A DNA stretch of 64,000 nucleotides, from contig NC_018866.1 of assembly GCF_000305775.1 (NCBI RefSeq), positions 930,001 to 994,000 of the forward strand, written 5' to 3'. Below the pieces are notes generated by a model. The model did no database searches and was not told the origin of the DNA. It saw only the letters and a program-made list of their open reading frames with translations. The position numbers and the translations under genes were made by a program. Every line of letters starts with the position of its first letter. Positions within the stretch are counted from its first letter, which is position 1. This DNA is from Dehalobacter sp. DCA (GTDB lineage: Bacteria; Bacillota; Desulfitobacteriia; Desulfitobacteriales; Syntrophobotulaceae). Of this stretch, positions 14,749 to 25,476 are shown piece by piece.

Positions 14749-14760
14749 GTGTATATACAC
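14749..14760. promoter_or_regulatory. MarR-type operator upstream of the QueG-like gene
   Basis: Perfect 12 bp palindrome GTGTATATACAC, 31 bp upstream of the QueG-like start. The same 12-mer occurs upstream of the adjacent marR gene at 15226-15237. Confidence 0.75.
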
Positions 14761-14772
14761 GAATAAGGCAAA

Positions 14773-15204
14773 TTAAGATCCCAACCTCTCAATCACGGAA
14801 AGGAGAGATGTTAATTTTTCAATATTTTCTTTTCCAAGTTCCTGTTCAATGAAATTCTGCGCATCGTTCCACAGGTATTTCGCCTCAATGTATTTCTCAA
14901 TCCCTTTTTGGGTTAATTGAAGCTGACGGTTTCGGGTGCCTTTTTGAGAAACATCAATAATTAAGGATGCAGCTTCCAGAGGTTTAAAGCTACGGACTAA
15001 AGTCGTCCTGTCCAACCTGATTTTTATAGCCAGGTCACTGACACTGATGGGACCAAAAAACTTTAGATGCTTCAAAATTGAATACTGGCTGACTGTCAAT
15101 CCGCTTGGGCCCAGCTTTTCATCATATATTTTTGTAATTGCCGAAGCAGCCCTACGTAAATTCAGACAATTACAGATTGACGGCTTCTTTTCATTGTTCT
15201 TCAT
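14773..15204 (-). CDS. MarR-family transcriptional regulator
   Basis: 143 residues from the ATG at 15202-15204 (AGAGGTGA upstream). A longer frame would run through the operator and is unlikely. The winged helix-turn-helix is clear: LTVSQYSILKHLKFFGPISVSDLAIKIRLDRTTLVRSFKPLEAASLI, then the wing ..QKGTRNRQLQLTQKG. MarR proteins bind palindromes as dimers and are released by small ligands. The N-terminal CNCLNLRRA has two cysteines that might respond to oxidation. Operators in its own promoter and in front of the QueG-like gene suggest autoregulation and control of that neighbour. Confidence 0.9.
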   Translation of the reverse strand: MKNNEKKPSICNCLNLRRAASAITKIYDEKLGPSGLTVSQYSILKHLKFFGPISVSDLAIKIRLDRTTLVRSFKPLEAASLIIDVSQKGTRNRQLQLTQKGIEKYIEAKYLWNDAQNFIEQELGKENIEKLTSLLSVIERLGS

Positions 15205-15223
15205 ATAGTAAGTCACCTCTATG

Positions 15224-15239
15224 TAGTGTATATACACTA
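15224..15239. promoter_or_regulatory. MarR-type operator in the marR promoter
   Basis: Perfect 16 bp palindrome TAGTGTATATACACTA about 20 bp upstream of the marR start. It contains the 12-mer found at 14749-14760. Confidence 0.8.
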
Positions 15240-15353
15240 TATGCATGCTACTATAAAATGATTATGTTGTCAACATTACATTAAAGAACCTTATTTGCTT
15301 TGAAATTTTCAAATTACACGGCCTTTTGTCACGGATGACACAAAAGAAAATCA

Positions 15354-15388
15354 AAGACCGCAATGATTTCAACAATCATAGCGGTCTT
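15354..15388 (-). terminator. Terminator of the ilv-leu operon
   Basis: Stem of 15 bp with one mismatch (15354-15368 and 15374-15388). On the minus strand it is followed by TTTGATTTTC. Located directly after leuB. Confidence 0.85.
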
Positions 15389-15409
15389 ATTCTTAATCAT
15401 CGTTAAGCC

Positions 15410-16468
15410 TTACAGCGCAGCCACCACTGCGTCTCCCATTTCTTTGGTCCCAAGCACTTTATCGCCGGGTTTGGCCAGGTCAGCCGTCCGGTAACCCTGA
15501 TCCAGCACTTTGGCCACAGCATTTTCAATTCTGCCGGCTTCATCGTTCAGGTCAAACGTATAGCACAGCATCATCGCAGCCGAAAGGATGGTCGCCAGCG
15601 GATTTGCCTTATTCTGGCCGGCAATGTCCGGCGCGGAACCGTGAGCTGGCTCATACAGTCCTTTTTTGCCACTCAGGCTGGCTGAAGCAAGCATCCCAAT
15701 CGAGCCGCCGAGCATCGAAGCCAGGTCGGTCAGGATATCTCCGAACATGTTCTCCGTCACGATGACATCGAACTGTTCCGGATAACGCACGAGCTGCATC
15801 GCAGCATTATCAACATACATATGCGTCAGTTCGACATCCGGATATTCCTTGGCCACTTCTTCAGCAATCTCCCGCCAGAAACGAGAAGACTCGAGCACAT
15901 TGGCCTTATCGACCGAACAAAGCTTTTTCCGTCTGCCTCTGGCAGTTTCAAAACCAAGCTCAATGATCCGTCGGACTTCTTCTTCATTATAAAGCAGAAC
16001 ATCATATGCGGCCTTTGGGTTTTCGTTTCTTCCCTTTTCGCCGAAGTAGATCCCACCGGTCAGCTCACGGATCACAACCATATCCACATTCCTGACAACT
16101 TCTTCCCTTAAGGTGGAAGCTGAAATGAGCGAAGGAATCATTTTGACTGGACGGATATTTGCGAAGAGACCGAGTTCTTTTCTGATCGGCAAAAGCGCGC
16201 CGAGTTCAGGCCTTTCCTTAGCCGGCAGTGTATCCCATTTTGGTCCGCCGATCGCGCCTAAAAGCACCGCGTCGGCCTTCTTGCAGGCATCCAGTGTTTC
16301 GGCGGGCAGCGCTTTGCCGACTTCATCGATTGCGGCTCCGCCGATCAGATAACTGTCGAATTCGAACTTGACCGGGCAGTCTTTTAATACTGCCTGAAGC
16401 ACTTTCAGTGCTTCAGGGATGATCTCTCTTCCAATCCCGTCACCGGGTAATACGGCAATTTTAGGCAT
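15410..16468 (-). CDS. leuB: 3-isopropylmalate dehydrogenase
   Basis: 352 residues, [15 protein letters not shown] at the start. It carries the beta-decarboxylating dehydrogenase motifs [10 protein letters not shown] and [26 protein letters not shown], plus [21 protein letters not shown] near the C-terminus. It oxidises and decarboxylates 3-isopropylmalate to 4-methyl-2-oxopentanoate with NAD in leucine synthesis. Its start overlaps the leuD end by 8 nt. It is the last gene of the ilv-leu operon and is followed by a terminator. Confidence 0.97.
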   Translation of the reverse strand: MPKIAVLPGDGIGREIIPEALKVLQAVLKDCPVKFEFDSYLIGGAAIDEVGKALPAETLDACKKADAVLLGAIGGPKWDTLPAKERPELGALLPIRKELGLFANIRPVKMIPSLISASTLREEVVRNVDMVVIRELTGGIYFGEKGRNENPKAAYDVLLYNEEEVRRIIELGFETARGRRKKLCSVDKANVLESSRFWREIAEEVAKEYPDVELTHMYVDNAAMQLVRYPEQFDVIVTENMFGDILTDLASMLGGSIGMLASASLSGKKGLYEPAHGSAPDIAGQNKANPLATILSAAMMLCYTFDLNDEAGRIENAVAKVLDQGYRTADLAKPGDKVLGTKEMGDAVVAAL

Positions 16469-16949
16469 TCTTTCTTTTCTCCTTTACGTACGGAACCAGC
16501 CCACCGGCTTTGATCAGTTCCTGCATAAATGGCGGAAAGGGAGTTGCCTGAAAACTTGTTCCCTTGCTGACGTTTCGAATCGTGCTGTTCTGAAGATCGA
16601 CCTCAATCTCGTCACCGGACTCAATGCCTTTGACAGCTTCCGGACACTCCAGAATCGGCATCCCGATGTTCAGCGCATTCCGGTAAAATATCCGCGCATA
16701 GGATTCTGCGATGATGGCTTTGACACCGGCAGCTTTAATCGCCAGCGGAGCATGTTCCCTGGAAGATCCGCAGCCAAAGTTTTTGCCGCCAAGCATAATA
16801 TCCCCTGGCTTCACGTTGGCCGCAAAAGAAGCATCCGCATCTTCCATACAGTGGGCGGCGAGATGTTCCGGTTCAAAGCGGTTCAGATAGCGGGCCGGGA
16901 TGATGACATCCGTATCAATATCATTGCCGAATTTCCAAGCTTTACCCAT
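16461..16949 (-). CDS. leuD: 3-isopropylmalate dehydratase, small subunit
   Basis: 162 residues from the [11 protein letters not shown], which has GGGAGG 9 nt upstream and overlaps the leuC stop. The short form contains the swivelling-domain motifs [13 protein letters not shown] and [15 protein letters not shown]. It pairs with LeuC to isomerise 2-isopropylmalate to 3-isopropylmalate. Its length (about 160 aa) is that of the LeuD type common in archaea and many Firmicutes, not the about 200 aa enterobacterial form. Confidence 0.96.
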   Translation of the reverse strand: MGKAWKFGNDIDTDVIIPARYLNRFEPEHLAAHCMEDADASFAANVKPGDIMLGGKNFGCGSSREHAPLAIKAAGVKAIIAESYARIFYRNALNIGMPILECPEAVKGIESGDEIEVDLQNSTIRNVSKGTSFQATPFPPFMQELIKAGGLVPYVKEKRKNA

Positions 16950-18216
16950 TATCAACGACCTCCCTCGGATGAACGATTTGTCCGCATATGGCTGAAGCCG
17001 CAGCGACTGCCGGATTGCACAGGTATACTTCGCTTTCGGGATGACCCATCCGGCCTACAAAGTTCCTGTTTGTGGTGGACAGTGCCCGCTCACCTTTGGC
17101 CAGAATCCCCATATGGCCGCCCAGACATGGCCCGCAGGTCGGCGTACTGACTGCTGCTCCGGCTTCGATCATGGTCTGAATCCAGCCGCGGCTCATCGCT
17201 TCAAGCAGGATATCCTGGGTGCCCGGGAAAATCAGGCAGCGGATATTCGGATGGATCTTCTTCCCTTTCATGATTCTGGCTGTAATTTCGAGATCCTCAA
17301 GGCGACCGTTCGTGCACGAGCCGATCACAACCTGGTCTATTTTCAAACCCTTTGCTTCATCCACGGATTTTGTGTTTTCCGGGAGATGCGGGAAAGCGAT
17401 TTGCAGCGGAATATCTTCTGTGTTAAATTCGTAGACTTTCTCGTATACGGCATCCGGGTCGCTATGATAGACTTTATAATCTCTTTTTGCTCTTGCTTTG
17501 ACGTACTCGAGCGTAATCTCGTCCGGTTCAATGATCCCGGCCTTGCCGCCGGCCTCGATTGCCATATTGCACATCGTCAGCCTGTTGTCCATAGAGAGTG
17601 CTTTGATGCCGTTTCCGGCAAATTCCATCGCTTTATAGCGGGCACCGTCAACGCCGATTTTGCCGATGATATACAGAATCAAATCCTTGCCGCCGACATA
17701 GGGCTGAAACTTAGTACCGTGAAAAACAAATTTTAAAGTTTCGGGGACTCTGAACCAAGCCTCACCTGTGGCCATCCCTGCTGCGCAATCGGTACTGCCG
17801 ACGCCGGTCGCAAAAGCGCCGAGTGCGCCATACGTGCAGGTGTGGGAGTCGGCGCCGATAATCAGGTCACCGGGTAGAACCACGCCCTGTTCCGGGAGCA
17901 GACAGTGCTCGATGCCGACTCTTCCGGTATCCCAGTAATGTTTAATCTCATGTTTCCGAGCAAATTCCCTGACAGTTTTGCATTGTTCCGCGGAGGCAAT
18001 ATCCTTGTTCGGGGTGAAATGGTCGGGTACCAACGCTACTTTTTCCTTGTCAAATACCTTTTCAATTCCTAACTTTTCAAACTCCTTGATCGCCACCGGA
18101 GCCGTAACGTCATTGGATAAGACTATATCCAATTTGGCATTGATGATTTCTCCGGGAACAACTTTATCTACTCCGGCATGGGCTGCCAGAATTTTTTCGC
18201 TTATCGTCATACCCAT
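16942..18216 (-). CDS. leuC: 3-isopropylmalate dehydratase, large subunit
   Basis: 424 residues beginning [15 protein letters not shown] at the ATG 18214-18216 (AAGGAGGG, 8 nt spacing). Aconitase-superfamily features: [37 protein letters not shown], and the cluster cysteines in CGPC (with SCTNG the third). It forms the [4Fe-4S] half of isopropylmalate isomerase with LeuD. A 134 bp gap separates it from leuA. Confidence 0.96.
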   Translation of the reverse strand: MGMTISEKILAAHAGVDKVVPGEIINAKLDIVLSNDVTAPVAIKEFEKLGIEKVFDKEKVALVPDHFTPNKDIASAEQCKTVREFARKHEIKHYWDTGRVGIEHCLLPEQGVVLPGDLIIGADSHTCTYGALGAFATGVGSTDCAAGMATGEAWFRVPETLKFVFHGTKFQPYVGGKDLILYIIGKIGVDGARYKAMEFAGNGIKALSMDNRLTMCNMAIEAGGKAGIIEPDEITLEYVKARAKRDYKVYHSDPDAVYEKVYEFNTEDIPLQIAFPHLPENTKSVDEAKGLKIDQVVIGSCTNGRLEDLEITARIMKGKKIHPNIRCLIFPGTQDILLEAMSRGWIQTMIEAGAAVSTPTCGPCLGGHMGILAKGERALSTTNRNFVGRMGHPESEVYLCNPAVAAASAICGQIVHPREVVDNG

Positions 18217-18350
18217 GGGCAATACCCTCCTTTTGCCTATGCTCCTGTTCATATGATATTATCTCATCTGCGTGAACATTCAGTACGTGCGAGATGAGAT
18301 GATAAGTATCCTCAATCATGCATCATCGCGGCCTGTTTTGTCTTCTGCTG

Positions 18351-19895
18351 TTATCTTTGCTTCAGGCTGATCCAGCCTTTGCTGAGTGCCCTGTTGACAG
18401 CCTGGACATACGCTTTGACGCTGGCCTCAATAATATCCGGACTGACACCCCGGCCGGCAACAGTGTGATCACCGAATGAAACCGTTACGGTCACTTCACC
18501 CTGAGAATCTTCACCGACGTCAATCGCCTGTAACGAGAAATTCTGCAGTTTTCCTTCAATCCCGACGATCTTATCGATCGCCTTATAGGCAGCCGCTACA
18601 GGACCGTCGCCATAAGCAGCTTTCACCAGCTCACCATGATGCTCTTTCCCATCTTTCAGCTCTAAGCCGATCGTTGCCGTAGGCTTCAAGTTATTGCCGC
18701 TTAGAATCTGCCAGTAATTTAAGGCCAGCGTTTCCTCTGCCTCCTGCGTTTCAGCAAGCGCATAAAGATCAGCTTCCGTGATAATCTTTTTCTTTTCAGC
18801 AAGGGTTTTGAAGTCTTCAAAAAGCTTCTCAAAGCGTTCCTCACTGACTTCTATGCTCAGGTCGTCCAGAGACTGTTTGACCGCATGCCTCCCGGAATGT
18901 TTGCCGAGGACAATCGTATTCATGTCCAGTCCGATGGCATCCGGGGACATAATTTCATACGTACTGCGTTCTTTGAGAACCCCGTCCTGATGAATGCCTG
19001 ATTCGTGCGCAAAAGCGTTCTTACCTACGATCGCTTTATTTGGCTGGACCCTCATACCGGACAGTCTGCTGACCAGACTGCTGGTCCGGGAAATCTCCCG
19101 AGTGATGATACCTGTCTCGGCCTCATAAAGGTCTTTCCGGGTATGCAGCGCCATGGCCAATTCTTCCAGCGCAGCATTCCCGGCCCGTTCTCCGAGGCCG
19201 TTGACCGCACATTCAATCTGATGAATGCCTGCCTTAACCGCGGCCAGGGAATTCGCGACGGCCAGTCCGAGATCATTATGGCAGTGGACGCTTACTTTGA
19301 CTTTTTCAATGCCATCGGTTTTGTCCATGATCGCTTTGACAAACTGAGCGAATTCTGCGGGCATCGCATACCCGACGGTATCCGGGATGTTGATCACAGT
19401 AGCTCCAGCCTTAATGACCAGTGAGAATACTTTGGCCAAAAAATCTATGTCGCTGCGCGAAGCATCTTCAGCACTGAATTCTACATCACTAACTTTGGAT
19501 TTTGCCAGTTTGACCCCATAGACAGCGCGTTCCAACACCTCATCTGGTGTTTTTCTGAGTTTGTACTGCATATGAATCGGAGATGTCGCAATAAACGTAT
19601 GGATTCGTGGGCTTTCTGCAATATGAATTGCCTCCCAGGCTCTTTCAATATCCTTGGCTTCTGCCCTGGCAAGCGCAGCAATGGTCGTATTTCTAACCTT
19701 TTCGGCGATCAAAGATACGGCCTCAAAATCGCCCGGAGAAGTGATTGGAAAACCTGCTTCAATGATATCCACGCCCAGCTTTTCCAGCTGACGTGCAATC
19801 TGCAGCTTCTCCTCCATATTCAGCGCAACGCCGGGAGACTGTTCCCCGTCCCGCAGTGTCGTATCAAAAAATTCAATCCGTCTCACCTTATCCAC
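18351..19895 (-). CDS. leuA: 2-isopropylmalate synthase
   Basis: 514 residues, start GTG (GTGGATAAGG; GCAGGGG upstream). N-terminal HMGL-like TIM barrel with [13 protein letters not shown], metal-binding [13 protein letters not shown] and [14 protein letters not shown], then the C-terminal allosteric LeuA dimer domain (about 380-514), usually the site of leucine feedback. It condenses acetyl-CoA with 2-oxoisovalerate. It is separated from ilvC by a 396 bp gap that holds two hairpin repeats. Confidence 0.97.
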   Translation of the reverse strand: MDKVRRIEFFDTTLRDGEQSPGVALNMEEKLQIARQLEKLGVDIIEAGFPITSPGDFEAVSLIAEKVRNTTIAALARAEAKDIERAWEAIHIAESPRIHTFIATSPIHMQYKLRKTPDEVLERAVYGVKLAKSKVSDVEFSAEDASRSDIDFLAKVFSLVIKAGATVINIPDTVGYAMPAEFAQFVKAIMDKTDGIEKVKVSVHCHNDLGLAVANSLAAVKAGIHQIECAVNGLGERAGNAALEELAMALHTRKDLYEAETGIITREISRTSSLVSRLSGMRVQPNKAIVGKNAFAHESGIHQDGVLKERSTYEIMSPDAIGLDMNTIVLGKHSGRHAVKQSLDDLSIEVSEERFEKLFEDFKTLAEKKKIITEADLYALAETQEAEETLALNYWQILSGNNLKPTATIGLELKDGKEHHGELVKAAYGDGPVAAAYKAIDKIVGIEGKLQNFSLQAIDVGEDSQGEVTVTVSFGDHTVAGRGVSPDIIEASVKAYVQAVNRALSKGWISLKQR

Positions 19896-19943
19896 CCCCT
19901 GCGCTTCGAATCAATTTTATACATAAAGATTTTTTCCGGGTAG

Positions 19944-20047
19944 GTCTCCGTAATATATAGCCGCTTACGGCAATTGAGCCCTCCTGGCTCAAAAAGCCGC
20001 GCTGCGCACTCCTTGCTCCGCTTACGCTGGCTATATATTACGGAGAC
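19944..20047. repeat. Hairpin repeat, copy A
   Basis: Outer arms of 17 bp, perfectly inverted (GTCTCCGTAATATATAG at 19944-19960; complement at 20031-20047). The interior shares the family core CCGCTTACGGC...GAGCCCTCC...GCCGCGC...CCTTGCTCCGCTTACGC with copies B and C. Lies between leuA and ilvC in the operon, 49 bp upstream of leuA. Confidence 0.85.
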
Positions 20048-20154
20048 TGATCTCTGAAGATATACGTTAAATTATTCTAAGAAATACACTTTGAAATCAA
20101 CATGCAAGTATAACATTCTAGATATAAATAACTACTGTATCTTACTTAAGATCA

Positions 20155-20259
20155 GTCTGGGGCTCACAGTTTCGCGATAAGCGGAGCACGGATGCGGAGC
20201 GCGGCTGTTTGTGCCATGGAGGGCACAACAGCCGAAAAGCGGTATTGTGAGCCCCAGAC
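20155..20259. repeat. Hairpin repeat, copy C (opposite orientation)
   Basis: Outer arms of 14 bp (GTCTGGGGCTCACA at 20155-20168; complement at 20246-20259). Read on the minus strand the interior is CCGCTTTTCGGC...GTGCCCTCCATGGCAC...GCCGCGCTCCGCATCC...GCTCCGCTTATCGC, the same family as copies A and B. Located just after ilvC. Confidence 0.85.
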
Positions 20260-20291
20260 CCGCTCAAAAAAACAAAATATTTATTGGTGAC

Positions 20292-21287
20292 TTATTTCTT
20301 CTTAAGCCAAGGCATCATGGAACGAAGCTCCTGGCCAACTTTTTCAATTTTGTGTTCGGCATCCCTGCGAGTTATGGCATTGAATACCGGACGTCCAACC
20401 TGATTTTCGGAGAGCCATTTGCGGGCAAACTCCCCGTTCTGGATTTCAGAAAGAACTTTCTTCATTTCTTTGCGGGTTTCTTCCGTAATGATCCGTCTGC
20501 CGACCATCAGGTCTCCGTACTGGGCAGTATCGGAAACGGAGTAGCGCATCCGGCTGATTCCACCTTCATACATCAGGTCGACAATTAATTTCAGTTCATG
20601 CAGACACTCAAAGTAAGCAATTTCCGGCTGATAACCGGCTTCTACAAGTGTATCAAAACCGGCGCGGACCAATTCTGAAGCGCCGCCGCAAAGTACTGCC
20701 TGTTCACCGAATAAATCGGTTTCGGTCTCTTCAGCAAACGTAGTTTCAATCAGCCCTGTACGGGTGCAGCCAATCCCTTTGGCATAAGCAAGACCAATCT
20801 GGTGGGCGTTGCCGGTAGCGTCCTGATAGACGGCGATCAGTCCCGGTGTCCCTGCACCTTCAGTGTAGGTTCGACGTACGAGATGTCCCGGGCTCTTCGG
20901 AGCGATCATGATCACATCGACATTAGCCGGCGGCACGATCTGACCGAAATGAATGTTAAAACCGTGTGAAAAGCAAAGTACTTTTCCGGCAGTGAGCGAC
21001 GGTTCGATTTCTTCCCGGTAGATCCTGCTCTGGGTCTCATCAGGCAGAAGGATTTGGATTAAGTCTGCTTTGGCTGCTGCTTCAGCAACCGTCATCACCG
21101 TCAGACCGGCTTCTTCGGCTTCTTTCCATCTTGGGCTGTTTTTGCGCAAGCCCACAATGACGTTTAAACCGGAATCTTTAAGGTTCTGTGATTGGGCATG
21201 ACCCTGGCTTCCCCAACCCATTACCGCAATCGTTTTTCCTTTCAGCAGTCCCATATCAGCATCTTGATCATAATACATTTTAGCCAT
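20292..21287 (-). CDS. ilvC: Ketol-acid reductoisomerase
   Basis: 331 residues from [12 protein letters not shown] at the ATG 21285-21287 (GAGGAG upstream; an earlier in-frame Met is weaker). N-terminal NADPH-binding domain with [13 protein letters not shown], then the all-helical catalytic domain with [12 protein letters not shown] and ETETDLF metal ligands. Class I length. It converts acetolactate to dihydroxyisovalerate. 34 bp after ilvN. Confidence 0.97.
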   Translation of the reverse strand: MAKMYYDQDADMGLLKGKTIAVMGWGSQGHAQSQNLKDSGLNVIVGLRKNSPRWKEAEEAGLTVMTVAEAAAKADLIQILLPDETQSRIYREEIEPSLTAGKVLCFSHGFNIHFGQIVPPANVDVIMIAPKSPGHLVRRTYTEGAGTPGLIAVYQDATGNAHQIGLAYAKGIGCTRTGLIETTFAEETETDLFGEQAVLCGGASELVRAGFDTLVEAGYQPEIAYFECLHELKLIVDLMYEGGISRMRYSVSDTAQYGDLMVGRRIITEETRKEMKKVLSEIQNGEFARKWLSENQVGRPVFNAITRRDAEHKIEKVGQELRSMMPWLKKK

Positions 21288-21321
21288 GTTATTTACTCTC
21301 CTCATTTATTATTTCTTCATT

Positions 21322-21801
21322 TTAATTATCGGATCGGGCAATTGCAATTTTACCGGTTCTGACAAGTTCGAGAATGCCGTAAGATCGCATCGTTCTGACA
21401 AACGCATCGATCTTATCTTCATCTCCAGTAAGCTCGATCGTTAGGTTATTTTTGCCCATATCAACGACTCTGCCCCTGAAGATGTCTACCGTCTGGAGTA
21501 CTTCGAGCCGTGTATCCGATTTAACCTTGACCCGGATCAGGGCCAGCTCCCTGTTCACCACGGACTCCTGACTCAGGTTGGTCACCTTATGAACGACAAC
21601 CAGTTTATGCAGCTGCTTGGTGACCTGTTCAATGACCTGGCTGTCACCCTCGACCACGATCGTCATCATGGAAAGGCCCGGATTTTCAGTCTGACATACC
21701 GTCAGGCTGTAGATATTGTAGCCCCGCCGGGAAAACAGGCTTGATACCCGGGCCAGGACCCCCGGATCATTTTCAACCATTACAGCGAGTGTATGCAGCA
21801 T
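21322..21801 (-). CDS. ilvN: Acetolactate synthase, regulatory small subunit
   Basis: 159 residues with an N-terminal ACT domain (LAVMVENDPGVLARVSSLFSRRGYNIYSLTV) and a C-terminal half typical of IlvH/IlvN (FRGRVVDMGKNNLTIELTGDEDKIDAFV). It activates the catalytic subunit and mediates valine feedback. It abuts ilvB with a 1 nt stop/start overlap. Confidence 0.96.
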   Translation of the reverse strand: MLHTLAVMVENDPGVLARVSSLFSRRGYNIYSLTVCQTENPGLSMMTIVVEGDSQVIEQVTKQLHKLVVVHKVTNLSQESVVNRELALIRVKVKSDTRLEVLQTVDIFRGRVVDMGKNNLTIELTGDEDKIDAFVRTMRSYGILELVRTGKIAIARSDN

Positions 21802-23552
21802 TATTCCTTCCCCTCCAGTATCTCTGTAATTCCCTGCCCGGCAGGGACAAAAGGAAGTACAACTTCATCCGGTGAGATCGTGAAATCCAACAAAAAAGGT
21901 CCGGGGGTTGCAACAGCTTCCTTCAAGGCGTCTTCAACCTGGTCGGTCTGCTCGACTCTGCGCCCTTTGATCCCGTAGGCGTCAGCGAGTTTCACAAAAT
22001 CAGGATTGGCATCCAGCTGGATTTGGCTGAAACGCTCGTTAAAGAGCATTTTTTGCATCTGCCTAACCATGCCTAAAACCCCGTTATTCATCAGGACTAT
22101 TTTTATGGGAAGGTGATATTGGACCGCGGTGGCGAGCTCATGGATGCTCATTTGTAAAGAACCGTCTCCGGTAACCAGAAAGACCAGACTGTCCGGTTTC
22201 GCAAACTGGGCGCCAATTGCACCCGGAAGACCAAAACCCATCGTTCCCAGACCCGCACTGGTAATAAAATGTCTTTCTTGATTAATCGGACAGAATTGGG
22301 CCGCCCACATCTGGTGCTGACCGACATCCGTCACCACGATTACTTCTTCCCCGCTGATTTTCCCCATCGCTTCCAAAATCGTCTGCGGATTGAGGCGGCC
22401 ATCCTGCTCATAGCTTAACGGGTATTCCTTTTGCCAGCTCCTGAGTTCGTTCCACCAATCCTGAATAGCCGGCGGATTGATTTTGGTAAGGAACTCTTCC
22501 AGCACAAGTCTGGCATCTCCGACAATCGGGATATGTGCCCGGATGACTTTGCCGATCTCGGCAGGGTCGATATCGATATGAATGATTTTTGCCTTCGTAG
22601 CAAAACGGTGTTTCAGCCCGCTCGTGACCCTGTCGTCAAAGCGGACACCGATCGCAATCAGTAAATCACACGCATCTACGGCAAGATTTGCCGTAATGGT
22701 TCCATGCATTCCGACCATCCCTAAATGATTCGGATGTTTAGATGGGACACTGCCAATGCCCATCAGCGTCGTGACCACAGGAAGATTGGTTTTTTCGAGT
22801 ACTTCCTGAAGAATCTTGCCGGCTCCGGAGGTTATGACGCCTCCCCCGGCATAAACAACCGGTTTTTTGCTTTGGGCCAGTACTCTGGCTGCTTCAGAAA
22901 TCTGACCGGGGTTTCCCTTGGTAAAAAATTTATAGCTTTTCAGCGCTACTTTGGATGGATAAGGCTCAGTGACCTCTGCTGCCATAATATTCTTCGGCAG
23001 ATCGATCAGGACCGGACCCGGACGTCCTGTACTCGCAATGTAAAACGCTTCTTTCACGATACGCGGAATGTCTCTGGCATCTTTGACCAGATAGGAATGC
23101 TTCGTAATCGGCATCGTGATTCCCGTAATGTCAACTTCCTGAAAAGAATCCGTCCCCAACAAATGGGTCGATACCTGACCGGTTAAGATCACAAGCGGAA
23201 TGGAATCCATATACGCATTCGCAATTCCTGTGACCATATTGGCGGCTCCCGGACCTGAGGTGGCCAGACAGACACCAACCTTGCCGCTGACCCGTGCGTA
23301 GGCATCGGCAGCATGAACAGCACTCTGCTCATGTCTTGGCAGGATATGACGGATCGAGCTGTCCAGAAGCGCATCATACAGTGCGAGCAAAGATCCGCCG
23401 GGATACCCGAATATCAGCTCTACCCCCTCCTGGTCCAGTACGTCGAGCAGCGCTTTGGCGCCATTATAATTATCCAAAGCAAGACTTTCTTCGTCTTCCC
23501 AGGTAATTTCAGGGTCTCTGGCTATTAAGGCGTCTTCTTTGGACTTATCCAT
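21801..23552 (-). CDS. ilvB: Acetolactate synthase, catalytic large subunit
   Basis: 583 residues with the three TPP-enzyme domains: N-terminal GVELIFGYPGGSLLALYD and catalytic-Glu region ILPRHEQSAVHAADAYAR, central FAD/DHS-like domain, and C-terminal TPP-binding GDGSLQMSIHELATA...NN. It makes acetolactate or acetohydroxybutyrate from pyruvate. Lies 4 bp after ilvD in the same operon. Confidence 0.97.
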   Translation of the reverse strand: MDKSKEDALIARDPEITWEDEESLALDNYNGAKALLDVLDQEGVELIFGYPGGSLLALYDALLDSSIRHILPRHEQSAVHAADAYARVSGKVGVCLATSGPGAANMVTGIANAYMDSIPLVILTGQVSTHLLGTDSFQEVDITGITMPITKHSYLVKDARDIPRIVKEAFYIASTGRPGPVLIDLPKNIMAAEVTEPYPSKVALKSYKFFTKGNPGQISEAARVLAQSKKPVVYAGGGVITSGAGKILQEVLEKTNLPVVTTLMGIGSVPSKHPNHLGMVGMHGTITANLAVDACDLLIAIGVRFDDRVTSGLKHRFATKAKIIHIDIDPAEIGKVIRAHIPIVGDARLVLEEFLTKINPPAIQDWWNELRSWQKEYPLSYEQDGRLNPQTILEAMGKISGEEVIVVTDVGQHQMWAAQFCPINQERHFITSAGLGTMGFGLPGAIGAQFAKPDSLVFLVTGDGSLQMSIHELATAVQYHLPIKIVLMNNGVLGMVRQMQKMLFNERFSQIQLDANPDFVKLADAYGIKGRRVEQTDQVEDALKEAVATPGPFLLDFTISPDEVVLPFVPAGQGITEILEGKE

Positions 23553-23556
23553 TCAT

Positions 23557-25254
23557 TCATTCCTCCTTAACTGTCCGGAAAGCTGCTCCTTTATTGGCCG
23601 ACTGGGCAAATTGGACGTAACGTCCCAGATATCCTGTCCGGCCTGCTACTTTATACACTTTCTCCAACCCTTTTTTGGGGTCAAAGCTGTTTCTTCTTTC
23701 TGCTTTTTCAGATTCGGGCAGAAGCCAGTCAATGGTCCGTTTTTCTAAATCAATCCGAATTATATCGCCGTTCTCGACGAACGCAATCTCCCCGCCGAGC
23801 GCTGCTTCCGGAGAAATGTGCCCGATCGAAAGTCCCCGGCTGCCTCCGGAAAAACGTCCGTCGGTGAGCAGCGCCACGGAAGAATCAAGGCCCATTCCTG
23901 CTAGGGTTGCTGTTGGTCCGAGCATCTCTCTCATACCAGGTCCGCCTTTCGGTCCTTCATAGCGGATAATCACGACATCGCCTTCTTTGATCACGCCGCT
24001 GCGGATCGCTTCCGCCGCCAGGTCTTCTCCGTCGTAAACCTTGGCCGCGCCCTCGAAGACAATATCTCTGTTCGCCAGCGCACCTACTTTGATCACGGCT
24101 CCTTCCGGTGCCAGGTTGCCAAACAGGACACAGAGTCCGCCTTTGGCGGAGTACGGATCAGTTAGCGGCCGAATCACACTCGGATTTTTGACAGCCGCGC
24201 TGCTTAGTCTTTCCGCCATGGTACTGCCGGAAACTGTCATCCCGGAACCATCAATCAAACCGGCATCCAGCAAGCTCTTCAAAACGGCACTGATCCCGCC
24301 TGCTTCATTGACTTCGACGAGATAATGCCCGTTCACCGCCGGACTCAGTTTACAGATCTGAGGGGTCCGGTCACTGATTGCATTGATCTCGGCCAAATCA
24401 AATTCGATTTCTCCTTCAAACGCGATCGCGGGCAGATGAAGGATGGTATTGGTTGAACACCCTAACGCCATATCGGCGGCAATGCTGTTCCTGATTGAAG
24501 TGCTCGTTACAATATCACGCGGCCGGATATTGTCCCGCAGCAGGTTCATAACCTGATAACCGGTTTCTTTGGCCAAGCGTATTCTCTCGGAATAGACAGC
24601 CGGTATCGTACCATTGCCGGGTAGCGCCATGCCGATCACCTCTGTCAGGCAATTCATGGAGTTTGCCGTAAACATCCCGGCGCAGGAACCGCAGGTCGGG
24701 CACGCATTCTGTTCGAGGCCCTGAAGCCACTCCTGGCTTTCCTGGCCGCTGTAGACTTTACCGACGCCTTCGTAGACGGTGATAAAATCAACATTTTTTC
24801 CCTCGTGACGACCCGGCAGCATCGGCCCGCCGCTCACGACGATGGACGGCAGATTCAGCCGCATCGCAGCCATCAGCATTCCAGGGACAATTTTGTCACA
24901 GCTCGGAATAAATACCAGGGCATCGACAGCATGTGCTCTGGCCATAATCTCAATGGAGTCGGTAATCAGCTCCCTGCTCGCGAGGGAAAAATGCATCCCG
25001 ACGTGTCCCATGGCAATGCCGTCACATACACCAATCGTCGAAAATTCGAGCGGCGTACCGCCATTTTCTCTGACTCCGGTTTTGACTGCTTCGGCAATTT
25101 GACGCAGATGCATATGCCCGGGCACAAATTCATTAAAGGAGTTTACGATACCGATCAAGGGTTTATTGATTTCCCGGTCGGTAAGTCCGAGAGCTTTAAA
25201 TAGAGACCGGTGAGGCGCCCTGTCAACTCCGACTTTTACTGCATCACTGTTCAT
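23557..25254 (-). CDS. ilvD: Dihydroxyacid dehydratase
   Basis: 565 residues, ATG with AAGGAAG upstream. Cluster cysteines in PSCDKIVPGM and CPTCGSCAGMFTANSMNCL, and the C-terminal LLTDGRFSGGSRGLSIGHISPEA motif. It dehydrates dihydroxyisovalerate and dihydroxymethylvalerate to 2-oxoacids and needs an Fe-S cluster. Separated from ilvE by 222 bp containing hairpin repeat B. Confidence 0.97.
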   Translation of the reverse strand: MNSDAVKVGVDRAPHRSLFKALGLTDREINKPLIGIVNSFNEFVPGHMHLRQIAEAVKTGVRENGGTPLEFSTIGVCDGIAMGHVGMHFSLASRELITDSIEIMARAHAVDALVFIPSCDKIVPGMLMAAMRLNLPSIVVSGGPMLPGRHEGKNVDFITVYEGVGKVYSGQESQEWLQGLEQNACPTCGSCAGMFTANSMNCLTEVIGMALPGNGTIPAVYSERIRLAKETGYQVMNLLRDNIRPRDIVTSTSIRNSIAADMALGCSTNTILHLPAIAFEGEIEFDLAEINAISDRTPQICKLSPAVNGHYLVEVNEAGGISAVLKSLLDAGLIDGSGMTVSGSTMAERLSSAAVKNPSVIRPLTDPYSAKGGLCVLFGNLAPEGAVIKVGALANRDIVFEGAAKVYDGEDLAAEAIRSGVIKEGDVVIIRYEGPKGGPGMREMLGPTATLAGMGLDSSVALLTDGRFSGGSRGLSIGHISPEAALGGEIAFVENGDIIRIDLEKRTIDWLLPESEKAERRNSFDPKKGLEKVYKVAGRTGYLGRYVQFAQSANKGAAFRTVKEE

Positions 25255-25335
25255 GGGATCGCTTCCTTTCCTGAAAAAATTTCCGTCTTTAATCTATCGT
25301 TTGTCTTCAATCTATTAATATAATCATTTGGGTCT

Positions 25336-25442
25336 GGTCTGCGCGCCACATTCCGCTCTCGGCAGATAGCGCCCTCCATGGCGCTAACAGCCGCGCTCCG
25401 CATCCATGCTCCGCTTACGCTGGAACTGTGGCACACAGACCC
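25336..25442. repeat. Hairpin repeat, copy B
   Basis: Outer arms GGTCTGCGCGCCACA (25336-25350) and an inverted partner ending ACAGACC near 25442, with two mismatches. Interior core CCGCTCTCGGCAGATAGC, GCCCTCCATGGCGC, AACAGCCGCGCTCCGC and GCTCCGCTTACGCTGG. Lies between ilvE and ilvD inside the operon. Confidence 0.85.
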
Positions 25443-25476
25443 GGCTATGAAGGTTTAAGTTATTTAGAAATGCTTA

